Shown: positions 46,351 to 56,012, counted from the stretch's first letter. The stretch is DNA of 64,000 bases from Opitutales bacterium (GCA_028042835.1 JAOFOL010000007.1:1-64000), one strand, 5' to 3'. A program made the numbers and translations. The notes: generated by a model from the letters alone, not told the origin.

Positions 46351-48222
46351 TTAATTCTGTTTGATGGCAAATTTTGCAAACTTTTCTTTGGTTTTGCCGA
46401 TATGTGTATAATCAGGAGTCTCGGGATAACTGATGAGGAAATTATTTTCATCGATCAGGTTTAGGAAATAGTGGGTTGATCCTTCGGGAATAGTAAAACT
46501 GACTTTTTCACCCGGAGATTCCTGTCCTTTGATTCTGGACCATTCTTCATATAGTTTCCCTCCATTAAAAGTGTAAATCAGATCTGCCCGAAATACTTCT
46601 GACCCTCTGGTACGAATAGTGAACTCAATGATGTTGTTTTTAATTCCATGTGAAATAACCTGTGGTGTTTGGTTCTTCTCCACTCCTATTCTGCGTGCAT
46701 GTGGGTTGTAGTAAGGATAACTTGCATCCATCTCATTGAGAGCTTTTGACAGTTTTTGATTTAATTCTTTGGTTAAGTCAGGTCGTTTGGAACTTAGATC
46801 GTTTGCTTCTTCAATATCCACTCGTACTTGCTTTTCTTCTTCTTCGTGGTAAAGCTCATAAAGTTCAAGTTCGGGATTATTTTGGTGATATTTATGATCA
46901 TAGTTTCGGATGAGTTTGAATCCTTTTACCCGAATGGAACTTTCAAAAGCGGCACTGTTAGGGAAATGCCAAACCATTGAATCTCTTACCTTACCATTTT
47001 TACCTATTATTAAATTTGAATCTGTTGGATTATTTAGGAGCAAGTCTTTTAAGTCAGCTCCATCCAAGTTTTTTCCATCCGGTTTAGGGGTTCCGGTCAA
47101 GGTCAGGAGAGTGGGATAAAAATCCAGTCCGTTTACCATTACATCAGATTCAATTCCCTCTTTGATACCCGGGCCAGTTATAATTAATGGGACGCGTGTG
47201 CCTCCTTCCATTAGTGAAATCTTTCCCTTATCCAAGGGATAATTATCGGTGATAACCTCCCTCGGGTGTCCTTCCATACCTCCATTGTCGGAGGTAAAAA
47301 TGACATATGTATTCTCAACGAGCTTATGTCCAGGCCACCGTGGATCTTCTGTGTTGTTCAAGTAATTAAAAATTTTACCCATGTAATAATCAAGTTCTTC
47401 CACCATGGCGCAATAGAATGGATTATTTTGCCCTTTTTTTGTCCAGCCTTGGTTGTCCGTTGGTCTTTCAACTCCAAGTTTCTTGCAGTATTTTTCAAGG
47501 AGCTTTTCAGAGCGAGTGTGAATGGGCGTGTGTACGAGCCAAGTGGCGTAGTACAGGAAGAAAGGTTTGTCGTGGTTCTCCTTCAAAAAGCTTAGGGCAT
47601 CTTCACTGGTTTGATGATAGGGATAGCCATTTTCATCTAACCGGAAGGGATCTTTTGCTCGAGTGGAGGCAAACCCTTCAACTCGGCTGGGCATACCTGA
47701 TCTCGCTCCACGGCTGCTTTGCGTCCATGTGAATCCCTGATCTTCAGGCTGTGGGAAAGCCTTATGATCAACGGCCATGTGCCATTTTCCAGAATGCCCA
47801 GTGACGTATCCATTTTGTTCTAAAACCCGGGCGATAGTCATTTCGTTTTCGGGCATTCTGCCACTGTACCAGGGGGCGATCATGGTCCAGCCAAATTTAT
47901 GGTGCGGGGTAGGGGGGGCTCCTCCCACCACATGGGTCTTTTGGGCCCGGGCTGGATGGTTTCCACTCATGATCGCACAGCGAGAAGGTGCACAGGTGGG
48001 AGCTGGTGAGTAGGCTTGCCAAAACTTTACTCCTCTTTCAGCAAGGCTGTCGATATTGGGAGTTTCCATAGGGGAGGGCTCATCAATGTCATAGCATTTT
48101 ACATCCTGCCAACCCAGGTCGTCGGTAAGGATTAAGACCACATTGGGTTTAGATGGGCGATCCTTGGCAATGATCGCAATGGGTAAAAAGATAATCAATA
48201 AAGCGGTGGACAAAATTTTCAT
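46351..48222 (-). CDS. S1-type sulfatase, exported
   Basis: The 623-residue protein has a signal peptide (LLIIFLPIAIIAK) and a fully canonical active site: LTDDLGW, signature C77-A-P-S-R81, SGKWHM, TSDNGG. A C-terminal region of about 120 residues after the catalytic domain (YNPHARRIGVE onward) is beta-rich and not recognised. The SLC13 permease gene lies 52 bases upstream on the same strand, so sulfatase and permease may be co-expressed, the latter importing a released product. It is distinct from the tandem set at 28568-35253, lacking their shared KGNKGKVKR block. Confidence 0.92.
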   Translation of the reverse strand: MKILSTALLIIFLPIAIIAKDRPSKPNVVLILTDDLGWQDVKCYDIDEPSPMETPNIDSLAERGVKFWQAYSPAPTCAPSRCAIMSGNHPARAQKTHVVGGAPPTPHHKFGWTMIAPWYSGRMPENEMTIARVLEQNGYVTGHSGKWHMAVDHKAFPQPEDQGFTWTQSSRGARSGMPSRVEGFASTRAKDPFRLDENGYPYHQTSEDALSFLKENHDKPFFLYYATWLVHTPIHTRSEKLLEKYCKKLGVERPTDNQGWTKKGQNNPFYCAMVEELDYYMGKIFNYLNNTEDPRWPGHKLVENTYVIFTSDNGGMEGHPREVITDNYPLDKGKISLMEGGTRVPLIITGPGIKEGIESDVMVNGLDFYPTLLTLTGTPKPDGKNLDGADLKDLLLNNPTDSNLIIGKNGKVRDSMVWHFPNSAAFESSIRVKGFKLIRNYDHKYHQNNPELELYELYHEEEEKQVRVDIEEANDLSSKRPDLTKELNQKLSKALNEMDASYPYYNPHARRIGVEKNQTPQVISHGIKNNIIEFTIRTRGSEVFRADLIYTFNGGKLYEEWSRIKGQESPGEKVSFTIPEGSTHYFLNLIDENNFLISYPETPDYTHIGKTKEKFAKFAIKQN

Positions 48223-48274
48223 GGAGGAAGAAATGGTTGAGTTAGACTTTTAGTTTAGGGAGGAGACTCGAAAG

Positions 48275-49693
48275 TTAGGAAAGTAAGAAAAAACAGATAA
48301 CAGAAATTACAACTGCTCCGAGAATATTCAATACCAGTCCTTCACGGGCCATTTTACCCACGGTAATTTCACCGGTGCCAAAAACCACTGCATTGGGAAT
48401 CGTTGCAACAGGTAGCATGAAGGCACAACTTGCACTCATCGCCGCAGGTATCATTAAAAGGATTGGATCTAAATTCGAAGCAGTTGCGGCGGCTCCGAGT
48501 ATGGGCATCAAAACATTAGTGGTGGCTGTATTGCTGGTCATTTCTGTGAGAAAGGTAACCAGAAGACAAATTCCAAGCAGTAATCCGAAAAGAGGGAGGT
48601 TCTCAATACCCGAAAATACGCTGGCAATGGTTGCACTCAGACCGGACTGCTTAAAGGCTTCACCTAGGCAGAGTCCGGCACCAACCAATACCAGCATTCC
48701 CCAGGGGATTTGGTTGGCAGTCTTCCAGTCAAGGAGGCGATCTCCTTTACCACCCCCACTGGGCAGGCAGAAAAGAGTAATGACTGCAATAAAGGCAACA
48801 CTGGCATCATTGGCATTGGGCAGATCCAACCAGGTTTTCCATCCACCAAATGGTTCGGAACGGGTGACCCATGCAAGTGCGGTTAGTCCGAACACAAGGA
48901 GGGTTCGAACTTCAGCTACTCGCCATTTTCCCGGATGAGGGAGTGAGATTTCCTTATTGCCGGTGATTCCACGGGATAACCAAAGCCAGATAACAAGGAC
49001 CATAATGATTGTCACCGGTATTCCAAATTTCATCCATTCACTAAATGAGAGTTCCGGATATCCTAGGTCAGAATAAGCACCTATCATTACAAGATTGGGA
49101 GGAGTCCCAATCGGGGTTCCAATACCTCCGACATTGGCGGCAAAAGCGATACCCAGAAGTAAAGGAATGGTCAATTGGTTATTACGGCTTCCCTGTATTA
49201 CGGCAAGAGCCATGGGTAACATCATCAATGTAGTGGCCGTGTTTGAAATCCACATGCTTAGAAAAGCCGTCGCGATCATAAACCCGAGAATAAGAAATTT
49301 TTCGCCGCTCGGACAGGCATTGACCATCATCAGGGCAATTCTTTTGTGGGCTCCACTTTTTTCCATCGCTTTGGAAAGAAGAAAACCACCAAAGAGTAGA
49401 AGGACAAGTGGGTGGCCGTATTTTTCTCCCACAACTTTTGGACTTAAAACTCCAAAGAGAGGCAGTAGGGAAAGAGGAAGGAGAGAGGCGATAGGAATGG
49501 GTACCGCTTCGAATATCCACCAGAGTGCTGTCCAAATTGCGATCCCAAGTGTGATGACCGCTTCGGTTTCCATCTCACCAAAGTGATGAAAAAACCAACT
49601 TATCAGAATTGCAAGGGCCGGGGCAGCCAAAAGCATAGGATTTCTTCCTTTCGAATCCTGTGAGTCTGATAAACTTTTCTCCTTATTGGACAT
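48275..49693 (-). CDS. SLC13/DASS-family sodium-coupled anion transporter
   Basis: The 472-residue inner-membrane protein has about 11-12 hydrophobic segments and the two SNT motifs of divalent anion:sodium symporters (WISNTATTLMMLP near residue 150, and MTSNTATTNVLMP in the second half). GTPIGTPPNLV follows the first. Members carry dicarboxylates or sulfate. I use the ATG at 49693; an in-frame GTG at 49717 is possible. In front of a secreted sulfatase it may take up sulfate or an organic acid; the sequence does not decide which. It diverges from the sulfatase at 49773 across 79 bases. Confidence 0.9.
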   Translation of the reverse strand: MSNKEKSLSDSQDSKGRNPMLLAAPALAILISWFFHHFGEMETEAVITLGIAIWTALWWIFEAVPIPIASLLPLSLLPLFGVLSPKVVGEKYGHPLVLLLFGGFLLSKAMEKSGAHKRIALMMVNACPSGEKFLILGFMIATAFLSMWISNTATTLMMLPMALAVIQGSRNNQLTIPLLLGIAFAANVGGIGTPIGTPPNLVMIGAYSDLGYPELSFSEWMKFGIPVTIIMVLVIWLWLSRGITGNKEISLPHPGKWRVAEVRTLLVFGLTALAWVTRSEPFGGWKTWLDLPNANDASVAFIAVITLFCLPSGGGKGDRLLDWKTANQIPWGMLVLVGAGLCLGEAFKQSGLSATIASVFSGIENLPLFGLLLGICLLVTFLTEMTSNTATTNVLMPILGAAATASNLDPILLMIPAAMSASCAFMLPVATIPNAVVFGTGEITVGKMAREGLVLNILGAVVISVICFFLLS

Positions 49694-49772
49694 TTCAATC
49701 TTATTAGAACAAATCACTATTTAGATTCCGATTTTATTTTACGCATAAATCGATGTGGGAAAGAATGGGCTC
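49694..49772. promoter_or_regulatory. Short divergent promoter region
   Basis: Only 79 AT-rich bases separate the SLC13 permease (minus) and the LamG-like sulfatase (plus), so both promoters must be here or overlap the gene starts. No clear hexamer pair or palindrome was seen. Confidence 0.4.
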
Positions 49773-51926
49773 ATGAAGTTTTTCATTTTACTTTCTCTGT
49801 TCACGAGTTTCATTTTTTCTTTGGATGCTAAGTCCCGTCCCAATGTAATTGTCGTGCTGGTTGATGATATGGGGTACTCCGATCTTGGATCATTTGGCGG
49901 AGAAGTCAGTACTCCTCACTTGGATCGTTTAGCTAAAAACGGGTTGCGATTTACTCAAAATTATAATTCTGCTCGTTGCTGTCCGTCCCGGGCTTCTTTG
50001 CTCACTGGGCTTTATTCTCACCAAACCGGGATTGCAAATTTTACGGGTCGGGATTCGACGGATCGCTTGGGCCCAGCTTATCTTGGGAAACTGAACAAGC
50101 AATGTATGACCTTAGCAGAGGTTCTCAAGGGAGTGGGTTACTCGACCTATGGAGTGGGGAAGTGGCATGTTGGCCACGAGGAAATTCCCACAGAGCGTGG
50201 ATTTGATGAATACTATGGATATATCCGTGGGCATAGCACCAGTCAGTGGAAAGCAGGCAATTACCAGAGGTTACCCGGAGGCAGAAAAGAGGAATTGAAA
50301 TATGAAAACGACGAGTATTATGCAACCGATGCTTTCAATGATTATGCAATCGAGTTTCTTAGCCAGGCTCAGAAAAAAGAAGAGCCCTTCTTTCTATATC
50401 TTGCTCATTCCTCACCCCATTTTCCCTTGGAGGCACCAGCTGAGACCCGGGACTCTTACCTTAAGACTTATCGTAAGGGTTGGGACAAACTTCGAAAAGT
50501 ACGTTTTGAAAAACAAAAACGACTGGGACTGGTAACGGATTCGTGGAAATTTACTGAGCTTTCCGATGTACCGGTTGACCGCGATGACATTGCCAATCAA
50601 TATGCTGGAAAACCAAACCCTAACTGGAAGGATATACCTCAAAACCGTCAGGAAGACCTTGTTTACCGAATGGCTACTTTTGCCGCAATGATCGACCATG
50701 TGGATCAGGGGATTGGCAAAATCCTATCGCTTTTGGAAAAGGGTGAAGATCTTGAAAATACCCTCATTCTATTCACCAGTGATAATGGAGCCTGCTACGA
50801 ATGGGGGCCCTTTGGTTTCGATCAAAGCAGTCGTAAAGGTTTCACCAAGCTTCACGAGGGAAAGGAATTAGAACAGGTTGGAGGTCCGGGCACGTATCAT
50901 TCGGTGGGGAGTGCTTGGTCCTGCTTGAGTAATAGTCCATTGCGTATGTATAAGCATTTCAACCATGAGGGTGGCAATTGTAGCCCACTACTTGTGCATT
51001 GGCCAAAGGGAATAATAGATACCGACCGTTGGATTCGCTCCCCTGTTCACCTCATAGACTTTATGCCTACGATCCTAGAAGTTTCCGAAGCTCATTACCC
51101 AAAAAGCTTTAAAGGCGAAGACTTGATTCCGGTTGAGGGAAAAAGTCTTGTCCCTTTCTTCAATGGGGTAAGGGATACAGGCGATCGTGTTCTTTGTTTT
51201 GATCATTTTGAATCAAGTGCGATTCGTAAGGGTGATTGGAAACTGGTGCGTGGAAACAACCGATATAAGAATCGGACTTGGGAACTTTATAACTTAGCTG
51301 AGGACCGATGCGAAACGAACAATCTAATTGATTCTCAGGCGGCCAAAGCAGAAGAACTGGAGGCTGAGTGGTTGCAGTGGGCAAAGCGGGTTAAGGTCAG
51401 TCCTTACTACAGTCATGCAGTAGAAAATCCAGCCAAGGTGAGAAAGAAGATGAAGAAAGATACTCACGGATTTTATATTTTTAAACATGGGGACGAGGTA
51501 GCTCGTGAGTACGCACCTAAGTTTGCTCAGAAATCCATAGAGATAAAACTTTCCATTACACGAGGGAAGGAAAAGAGCGGAGTTTTGATTTCCCATGGCG
51601 GAAACCGCAGTGGTTATTCTCTTTATCTCGTTGATGGAAGGCCGGTTTTTTCCTGTCGTTTGGAAGGAGCCTTACACACTATTCGGGCAACCAAAATTCT
51701 CCCTAAGGAACGAGCTTCCCTGTCAGCAGAACTTTTACACGATGGGAGAGTATTCCTTAAAATTGATGGCAAAGTGGAAGGGGCAGGAAGACTATCGGGG
51801 CTTTTTAATAGCCATCCTCAGGATCCGCTTGAGATTGGAAATGATTCTCAGTCTACAGTGGTAGCATATGATTCAAGTTCACGCTTTAAAGGCAGGCTCC
51901 ATGAGGTTAAGCTCAAGCTTAAATAG
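49773..51926 (+). CDS. S1-type sulfatase with LamG-like C-terminal domain
   Basis: The ATG at 49773 gives a signal peptide at once (MKFFILLSLFTSFIFSLDAK); an in-frame GTG at 49755 is less likely. The 717-residue product has DDMGYSDLG, the signature C69-C-P-S-R73, VGKWHVGH and TSDNGACY. The long insert with DVPVDRDD and a WGPFGFDQ loop resembles classic arylsulfatase A-like enzymes of PVC bacteria. From about residue 580 a concanavalin/LamG-like domain follows (SGVLISHGGNRSGYSLYLVD, FKGRLHEVKLKL), probably for glycan binding. The beta-propeller gene follows after 27 bases. Confidence 0.92.
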   Translation: MKFFILLSLFTSFIFSLDAKSRPNVIVVLVDDMGYSDLGSFGGEVSTPHLDRLAKNGLRFTQNYNSARCCPSRASLLTGLYSHQTGIANFTGRDSTDRLGPAYLGKLNKQCMTLAEVLKGVGYSTYGVGKWHVGHEEIPTERGFDEYYGYIRGHSTSQWKAGNYQRLPGGRKEELKYENDEYYATDAFNDYAIEFLSQAQKKEEPFFLYLAHSSPHFPLEAPAETRDSYLKTYRKGWDKLRKVRFEKQKRLGLVTDSWKFTELSDVPVDRDDIANQYAGKPNPNWKDIPQNRQEDLVYRMATFAAMIDHVDQGIGKILSLLEKGEDLENTLILFTSDNGACYEWGPFGFDQSSRKGFTKLHEGKELEQVGGPGTYHSVGSAWSCLSNSPLRMYKHFNHEGGNCSPLLVHWPKGIIDTDRWIRSPVHLIDFMPTILEVSEAHYPKSFKGEDLIPVEGKSLVPFFNGVRDTGDRVLCFDHFESSAIRKGDWKLVRGNNRYKNRTWELYNLAEDRCETNNLIDSQAAKAEELEAEWLQWAKRVKVSPYYSHAVENPAKVRKKMKKDTHGFYIFKHGDEVAREYAPKFAQKSIEIKLSITRGKEKSGVLISHGGNRSGYSLYLVDGRPVFSCRLEGALHTIRATKILPKERASLSAELLHDGRVFLKIDGKVEGAGRLSGLFNSHPQDPLEIGNDSQSTVVAYDSSSRFKGRLHEVKLKLK

Positions 51927-51953
51927 TAAACAAATATATTTATCTAAATCAGA

Positions 51954-52895
51954 ATGAACTTAATAAAAACAGTCTGCCTCTTCTTATCATTAGCCCTATT
52001 TGCATCCGCAAAAAATGAAAACCCCGATCTAAACTTTGGTAAACAAGTCAGCGATAGTGGAATTCGGCATTCATTTTTAATCTGCGGAAACAAAACTGTC
52101 CTTATAAATGAGGATAATCAGATTGTATGGCAAACCAACGGGTATGGACGGGATGGATTTGTTTTGGGGAATGGAAATATTTTGGTTTCGGTGGGAAATA
52201 TGGCGAAAGAAATTACTCGTGAAGGGAAGCTGGTATGGAGTTATAAATTGAGTAAAGGGAATAAAGAACTGGGGACTTGCATGCGGCTTGAGAATGGAAA
52301 TACATTGGTTGTCGAGCGGGGTGTAAAGCCACAATTATTGGAAGTCGATCTAAAGGGATCCATTGCTGTGCGCGTCCCCCTTCAACCCGATACCAATAAT
52401 GCTCACATGCAAACCCGGATGGCTCGCAAACTGCCTAATGGAAATTATATTGTTCCCCACCTGCTCGCTTTTGCTGTAAAGGAATATAATCCGAATGGTA
52501 CTGTAGTAAGGACCATTAAAACGGATTTGACTGAGTTGGGTGGGCGTAAACAGAGAAATTGGCCATTTACTGCAATTCATTTAAAGGGTGGAAACCTTCT
52601 GGTTAATTTAACCAATGGAAATAAAACCGTAGAGTTCAATCGGAATGGAAAAGTTGCCTGGCGGGTGGATAATTCTGATGTGGGGGGAAGGTTTGCCGAC
52701 CCATGTGGAGGGCAGCGTTTAGCGAATGGGAATACGATTATCTGTAGTTACGGGCAAAAAAAGGGAGATATGCCAAAACTTTTTGAGATAAACCGAAATA
52801 AGGAAGTGGTTTGGGAATATTTTAATCCTCAAGTCCGCGCTCATGAAGTTCATGTGATTAGTACCAACGGAGAAGCTGAAGGCTTTATTAAATAA
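51954..52895 (+). CDS. Exported PQQ-like beta-propeller protein
   Basis: The 313-residue protein has a signal peptide (LSLALFASAK) and five or six repeats of an N-G-N-x-[LIT]-[VI] turn (GNGNILVSV, ENGNTLVVE, PNGNYIVPH, KGGNLLVNL, ANGNTIICS), each ending before a W or Y blade strand. This is the pattern of small PQQ-like or arylsulfotransferase-like beta-propellers. No catalytic residues are recognised, so a binding or scaffolding role is as likely as enzymatic. It starts 27 bases after the LamG-like sulfatase and is probably co-transcribed with it. Confidence 0.75.
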   Translation: MNLIKTVCLFLSLALFASAKNENPDLNFGKQVSDSGIRHSFLICGNKTVLINEDNQIVWQTNGYGRDGFVLGNGNILVSVGNMAKEITREGKLVWSYKLSKGNKELGTCMRLENGNTLVVERGVKPQLLEVDLKGSIAVRVPLQPDTNNAHMQTRMARKLPNGNYIVPHLLAFAVKEYNPNGTVVRTIKTDLTELGGRKQRNWPFTAIHLKGGNLLVNLTNGNKTVEFNRNGKVAWRVDNSDVGGRFADPCGGQRLANGNTIICSYGQKKGDMPKLFEINRNKEVVWEYFNPQVRAHEVHVISTNGEAEGFIK

Positions 52896-52944
52896 TTATA
52901 GTTAACTTCCTTACTATGAATAATCTTAATTCCTTAGTTGAATT

Positions 52945-53319
52945 ATGAAAAATAAATTAGTTTTTCTTTTATTCCCCATTTTCTTCTCCGGTTGCTCCGT
53001 TTTCGAGTCACAACAAATTAAGGAGTTTTCTATGACTTGGAAAGTAGACCGCAATCAAAACAACAAGGGGCATAATCTGGTTGAATTTGAATTTGTGGAT
53101 TTTCCAGGCCATGTAATTGGTCATTACTCAAATGGTCTAATTGATCACTTGGAGCAACAGGGTAAGGAAGAGGTCATTATTCAAATTGAAATAACCCGTG
53201 ATATTTTCGATGAAGTAATTGGGTATAGCGAATCTGATATTGCTGGCTACGATGGAAATGCTTCCACTTTTTCTTATTATGGTACAAATGGAGATCCTCC
53301 TGTTTCACCCTTTGAATAA
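52945..53319 (+). CDS. Small lipoprotein of unknown function
   Basis: The 124-residue protein has a lipoprotein signal with lipobox FSGC (Cys about 17). The mature part is acidic and shows no family motif I recognise. It starts 49 bases after the propeller gene. A short similar-sized lipoprotein follows; the two are not obviously related in sequence. Confidence 0.7.
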   Translation: MKNKLVFLLFPIFFSGCSVFESQQIKEFSMTWKVDRNQNNKGHNLVEFEFVDFPGHVIGHYSNGLIDHLEQQGKEEVIIQIEITRDIFDEVIGYSESDIAGYDGNASTFSYYGTNGDPPVSPFE

Positions 53320-53438
53320 AGATAGTTTTTATTTTAAACCCTTTATGAATTTTTCAAGAAGGGAGCGAAGACTGGAAAAGAGTTAACAATGCCATTAAAA
53401 TGAATATGGCGTGCCTTCAATTTATAAACTTATTTACT

Positions 53439-53879
53439 ATGAGTAGATTATTCTTTCTCTCTTTGCTTTTCTTAATGGTTTCCTGCTTGGATTTCGGTGA
53501 CGATATCGAACTGGATGGAGCCGTGATCATGTGGAAAGAAATGAATTATGTATCCAAGCTTACTGGGGTAGTTTTTCCTGATGGAACGGAACCTATTGGC
53601 TATTACTTTTTGGGATCTGGGATCGATCGATCTTTGGCCTTAAAAGTGGCTATCCCTGAAGCTGAAAAAGAAGTTTTTATGAGAAACGATATTTTTAAAA
53701 AAGGTAGTAACTCAAAGTCTGATTATCATTTTGCTCAGAAACAAAAATGGTGGAAGGTGGAGGAACTAAAGGATCGAATTGATCGAGCACTCGAGCTTCC
53801 TAAGTTAAAATTTGTTGAATGTATTCTTGGGCGGGAAGACGGTAATCTATATGCCTATGTGACATGGTTTGAAATCTAA
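53439..53879 (+). CDS. Small lipoprotein of unknown function
   Basis: The ATG at 53439 places a lipobox (MVSC) at the right distance; an in-frame ATG at 53400 adds thirteen residues and is less likely. The 146-residue mature part begins with an acidic stretch and contains W and K rich segments (QKQKWWKVEELKDRIDRAL). No family recognised. It ends 11 bases before avtA. Confidence 0.65.
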   Translation: MSRLFFLSLLFLMVSCLDFGDDIELDGAVIMWKEMNYVSKLTGVVFPDGTEPIGYYFLGSGIDRSLALKVAIPEAEKEVFMRNDIFKKGSNSKSDYHFAQKQKWWKVEELKDRIDRALELPKLKFVECILGREDGNLYAYVTWFEI

Positions 53880-53890
53880 GAATAAAACGA

Positions 53891-55147
53891 ATGAAATTTT
53901 CAGATTTTGGTAAACGGTTTGCCGGTGAGATAGGCATTGGCGAGTTGATGGATGATTTAGGGGATGCCCTCGTCTCTGATCCTGCGCCCTTGATGCTTGG
54001 TGGTGGGAACCCGGCTCATATAACGGAAGTTCAGGCTTTATTCCGGTCAAGGATGAAGGATATTCTTTCCAGTGCGGGAGAATTTGAGCGAGTAATTGGA
54101 AACTATGACACTCCGCAAGGTGCTAAGGCATTTGTAGGTGCCTTGGCCGATTTGTTTCGTGATGAGTTCGGGTGGAGTATCGGACCTGAAAATATTGCCC
54201 TGACCAATGGAAGTCAGAATGCCTTCTTTTCTCTTTTTAATTTATTCGCAGGGAAGTTTGAAGGTGGGCACTCAAAGCAGATTCTTTTGCCGCTGGCCCC
54301 TGAATATATCGGTTATTCCGAAGTGGGCTTGGAACCTAATTTTTTCCAAGCCAATCGTCCAGAGATCGAATTATTAGATGAAAGATTATTTAAGTACCGA
54401 GTTGATTTTGACCGACTGAAAATGGACGATAATATCGGAGCTGTTTGTTTTTCCAGACCAACTAACCCGACTGGTAATGTGGTAACAGATGAAGAGGTGT
54501 CCCGACTTCGAGAACTTGCCAATGCTCAGGGTATTCCTCTGATTATTGATAACGCGTATGGCACGCCTTTTCCCAATATTATTTATTCGAAAGTACAGCC
54601 GGTTTGGGATGAAAATATTGTACTCTGCTTAAGTTTGTCCAAGTTTGGGTTGCCCAGTTTGCGCACGGGTATCGTGATTGCCCGGGAAGAAATCATTCAG
54701 GTTATTTCTCGAATGACTTCTGTTTTTAGTCTTGCTCCGGGTAGTCTCGGACCTGCTCTCGCTTTGGACTTGGTAAAGAGTGGTGAAATTACCAGAGTGA
54801 GTAATGAAGTGGTTAAACCATTTTACGAAGAGAAGGCCAATAGGGCTGTGGCACAACTTCGAAGAGAAATGGGTGACCATATTCCGATGAGGATTCATAA
54901 GCCCGAAGGAGCCTTGTTCCTATGGCTATGGTTTGAAGGTCTACCCATAAGCAGTCAGGAACTGTATCAAAGACTCAAGAAAAAGGGGGTGCTCGTGGTG
55001 TCCGGCCATTATTTCTTTCCCGGTATGGAAGAAGACAACTGGGATCATAAGAACCAGTGTATCCGAGTTACTTATGCTCAGGACGATGTAGTTGTTAAGC
55101 AGGGGATCAGTCTAATTGCTGAAGAAATGAGGAAGTTTTACAAATAA
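53891..55147 (+). CDS. avtA: Valine-pyruvate aminotransferase
   Basis: The 418-residue cytoplasmic protein aligns by eye along its whole length with E. coli AvtA (417 residues): FSDFGKRF start, PLMLGGGNPA, NIALTNGSQNAFFSLFNLFA, PLAPEYIGY, SRPTNPTGNV, IDNAYGTPFP and the PLP lysine K251 in SLSKFGLP. AvtA moves amino groups between alanine or valine and pyruvate/2-oxoisovalerate. It is a PLP fold-type I enzyme. A strong hairpin terminator begins at its stop codon. It is a housekeeping gene beside the exported-enzyme clusters and marks a boundary of the sulfatase region. Confidence 0.94.
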   Translation: MKFSDFGKRFAGEIGIGELMDDLGDALVSDPAPLMLGGGNPAHITEVQALFRSRMKDILSSAGEFERVIGNYDTPQGAKAFVGALADLFRDEFGWSIGPENIALTNGSQNAFFSLFNLFAGKFEGGHSKQILLPLAPEYIGYSEVGLEPNFFQANRPEIELLDERLFKYRVDFDRLKMDDNIGAVCFSRPTNPTGNVVTDEEVSRLRELANAQGIPLIIDNAYGTPFPNIIYSKVQPVWDENIVLCLSLSKFGLPSLRTGIVIAREEIIQVISRMTSVFSLAPGSLGPALALDLVKSGEITRVSNEVVKPFYEEKANRAVAQLRREMGDHIPMRIHKPEGALFLWLWFEGLPISSQELYQRLKKKGVLVVSGHYFFPGMEEDNWDHKNQCIRVTYAQDDVVVKQGISLIAEEMRKFYK

Positions 55148-55182
55148 AAATGCTTGAACCAAATTTTTGGTTCAAGCATTTT
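55147..55182. terminator. Strong bidirectional rho-independent terminator
   Basis: Bases 55147-55163 and 55166-55182 form a 17-base perfect stem (core TGCTTGAACC/GGTTCAAGCA). T-runs end both strands, so it can stop avtA transcripts on plus and cold-shock transcripts on minus. Confidence 0.9.
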
Positions 55183-55265
55183 ACTCAAAAAATTAATTTT
55201 GATGTGATTTGGAATTTATTGCACCTAATCATAAAATTCCGTTACAAAACGGAATGATCATGAAA

Positions 55266-55469
55266 TTAGGATGCAACAACTTCTTTGGCACAAGGACCTT
55301 TTTGTCCTTCACCCACTTCAAATTCAACGGTTTCACCGTCATTTAGGGAAGCGTACCCACCATCATTTTTGATTTCCGAATGATGAACGAAGAGATCTTT
55401 TCCTCCGTCATCTGGAGTAATAAATCCATAGCCTTTATCGGCATTGAACCACTTAACTGTACCTTTCAT
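55266..55469 (-). CDS. cspA: Cold-shock domain protein
   Basis: The 67-residue protein is a single cold-shock domain: [16 protein letters not shown] (RNP1 region), DLFVHHSEI (RNP2) and the usual GPCAKEV end. Such proteins bind single-stranded RNA/DNA and act as RNA chaperones. The start at 55469 begins directly with MKGTVKWF; an upstream in-frame codon at 55523 would add an unlikely leader. A long AT-rich stretch lies upstream, as is common for cold-shock genes with structured 5' leaders. Which csp paralogue this is cannot be decided, so the symbol is generic. Confidence 0.93.
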   Translation of the reverse strand: MKGTVKWFNADKGYGFITPDDGGKDLFVHHSEIKNDGGYASLNDGETVEFEVGEGQKGPCAKEVVAS

Positions 55470-56012
55470 ACTACTTATAATTTTGTTTTGATTATGTTGG
55501 TGTATCAAAAGAGAATGAAACACCTTTTGTATATCGGTGCCGATTACATACTAAATGTAGATAATCAACGGGGATAGACAATTAACATCAAATACATTCC
55601 TGCAATAAGGTCAAATTTATATGTCGAAATTCTTTTATGGTTAAAAGTTCTTGAAAATGTATTTTTTCGGTGATTTGATTTGATTTCGATTTTGGATTCT
55701 TTTTTTGGAAATAATCCTAAATTCTAATTTTTTTACAGTAGCATTTCGTAATAATTTATTAATCGAAAATGATAATGTTCTGATCGCTGTCTAAAAAGTT
55801 ATTGGAGGTATGTCAGTCACTAATAAATCTCTGGTTGTAAAAGGTATATTATTGCAACTAGATTAGACTTTTAATCAGGATTTATGCTTGAGTTCACGAG
55901 AAAAATAATCTCTGCATAAATTTTTTCATAGCCAGAAAATTTTATCTATGTTCCTGTTGTGAAGTAAAGCCTACCCTTTTACTTAATTATCCTCCCTGAA
56001 AACAAATATTTT
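55470..56012. promoter_or_regulatory. AT-rich intergenic region between cspA and a divergent gene
   Basis: No gene is supported in these 543 bases. The part nearest cspA may hold its 5' leader and promoter; a small inverted repeat ATCGG/CCGAT lies at 55533-55544. A run of GATTT units at about 55671-55692 and T-tracts at 55650-55735 mark a low-complexity segment. The final 30 bases before 56013 should include the plus-strand promoter. No -35/-10 pair stands out. Confidence 0.5.

Noticed and set aside
48375-48938. Plus-strand frame of 187 codons within the SLC13 gene
   Set aside because: The opposite frame encodes conserved transmembrane SNT motifs; this frame is not credible.
55671-55692. GATTT repeats as a CRISPR or tandem repeat locus
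   Set aside because: Units are only 5 bases, few, and have no spacers; low-complexity AT DNA is the simpler reading.
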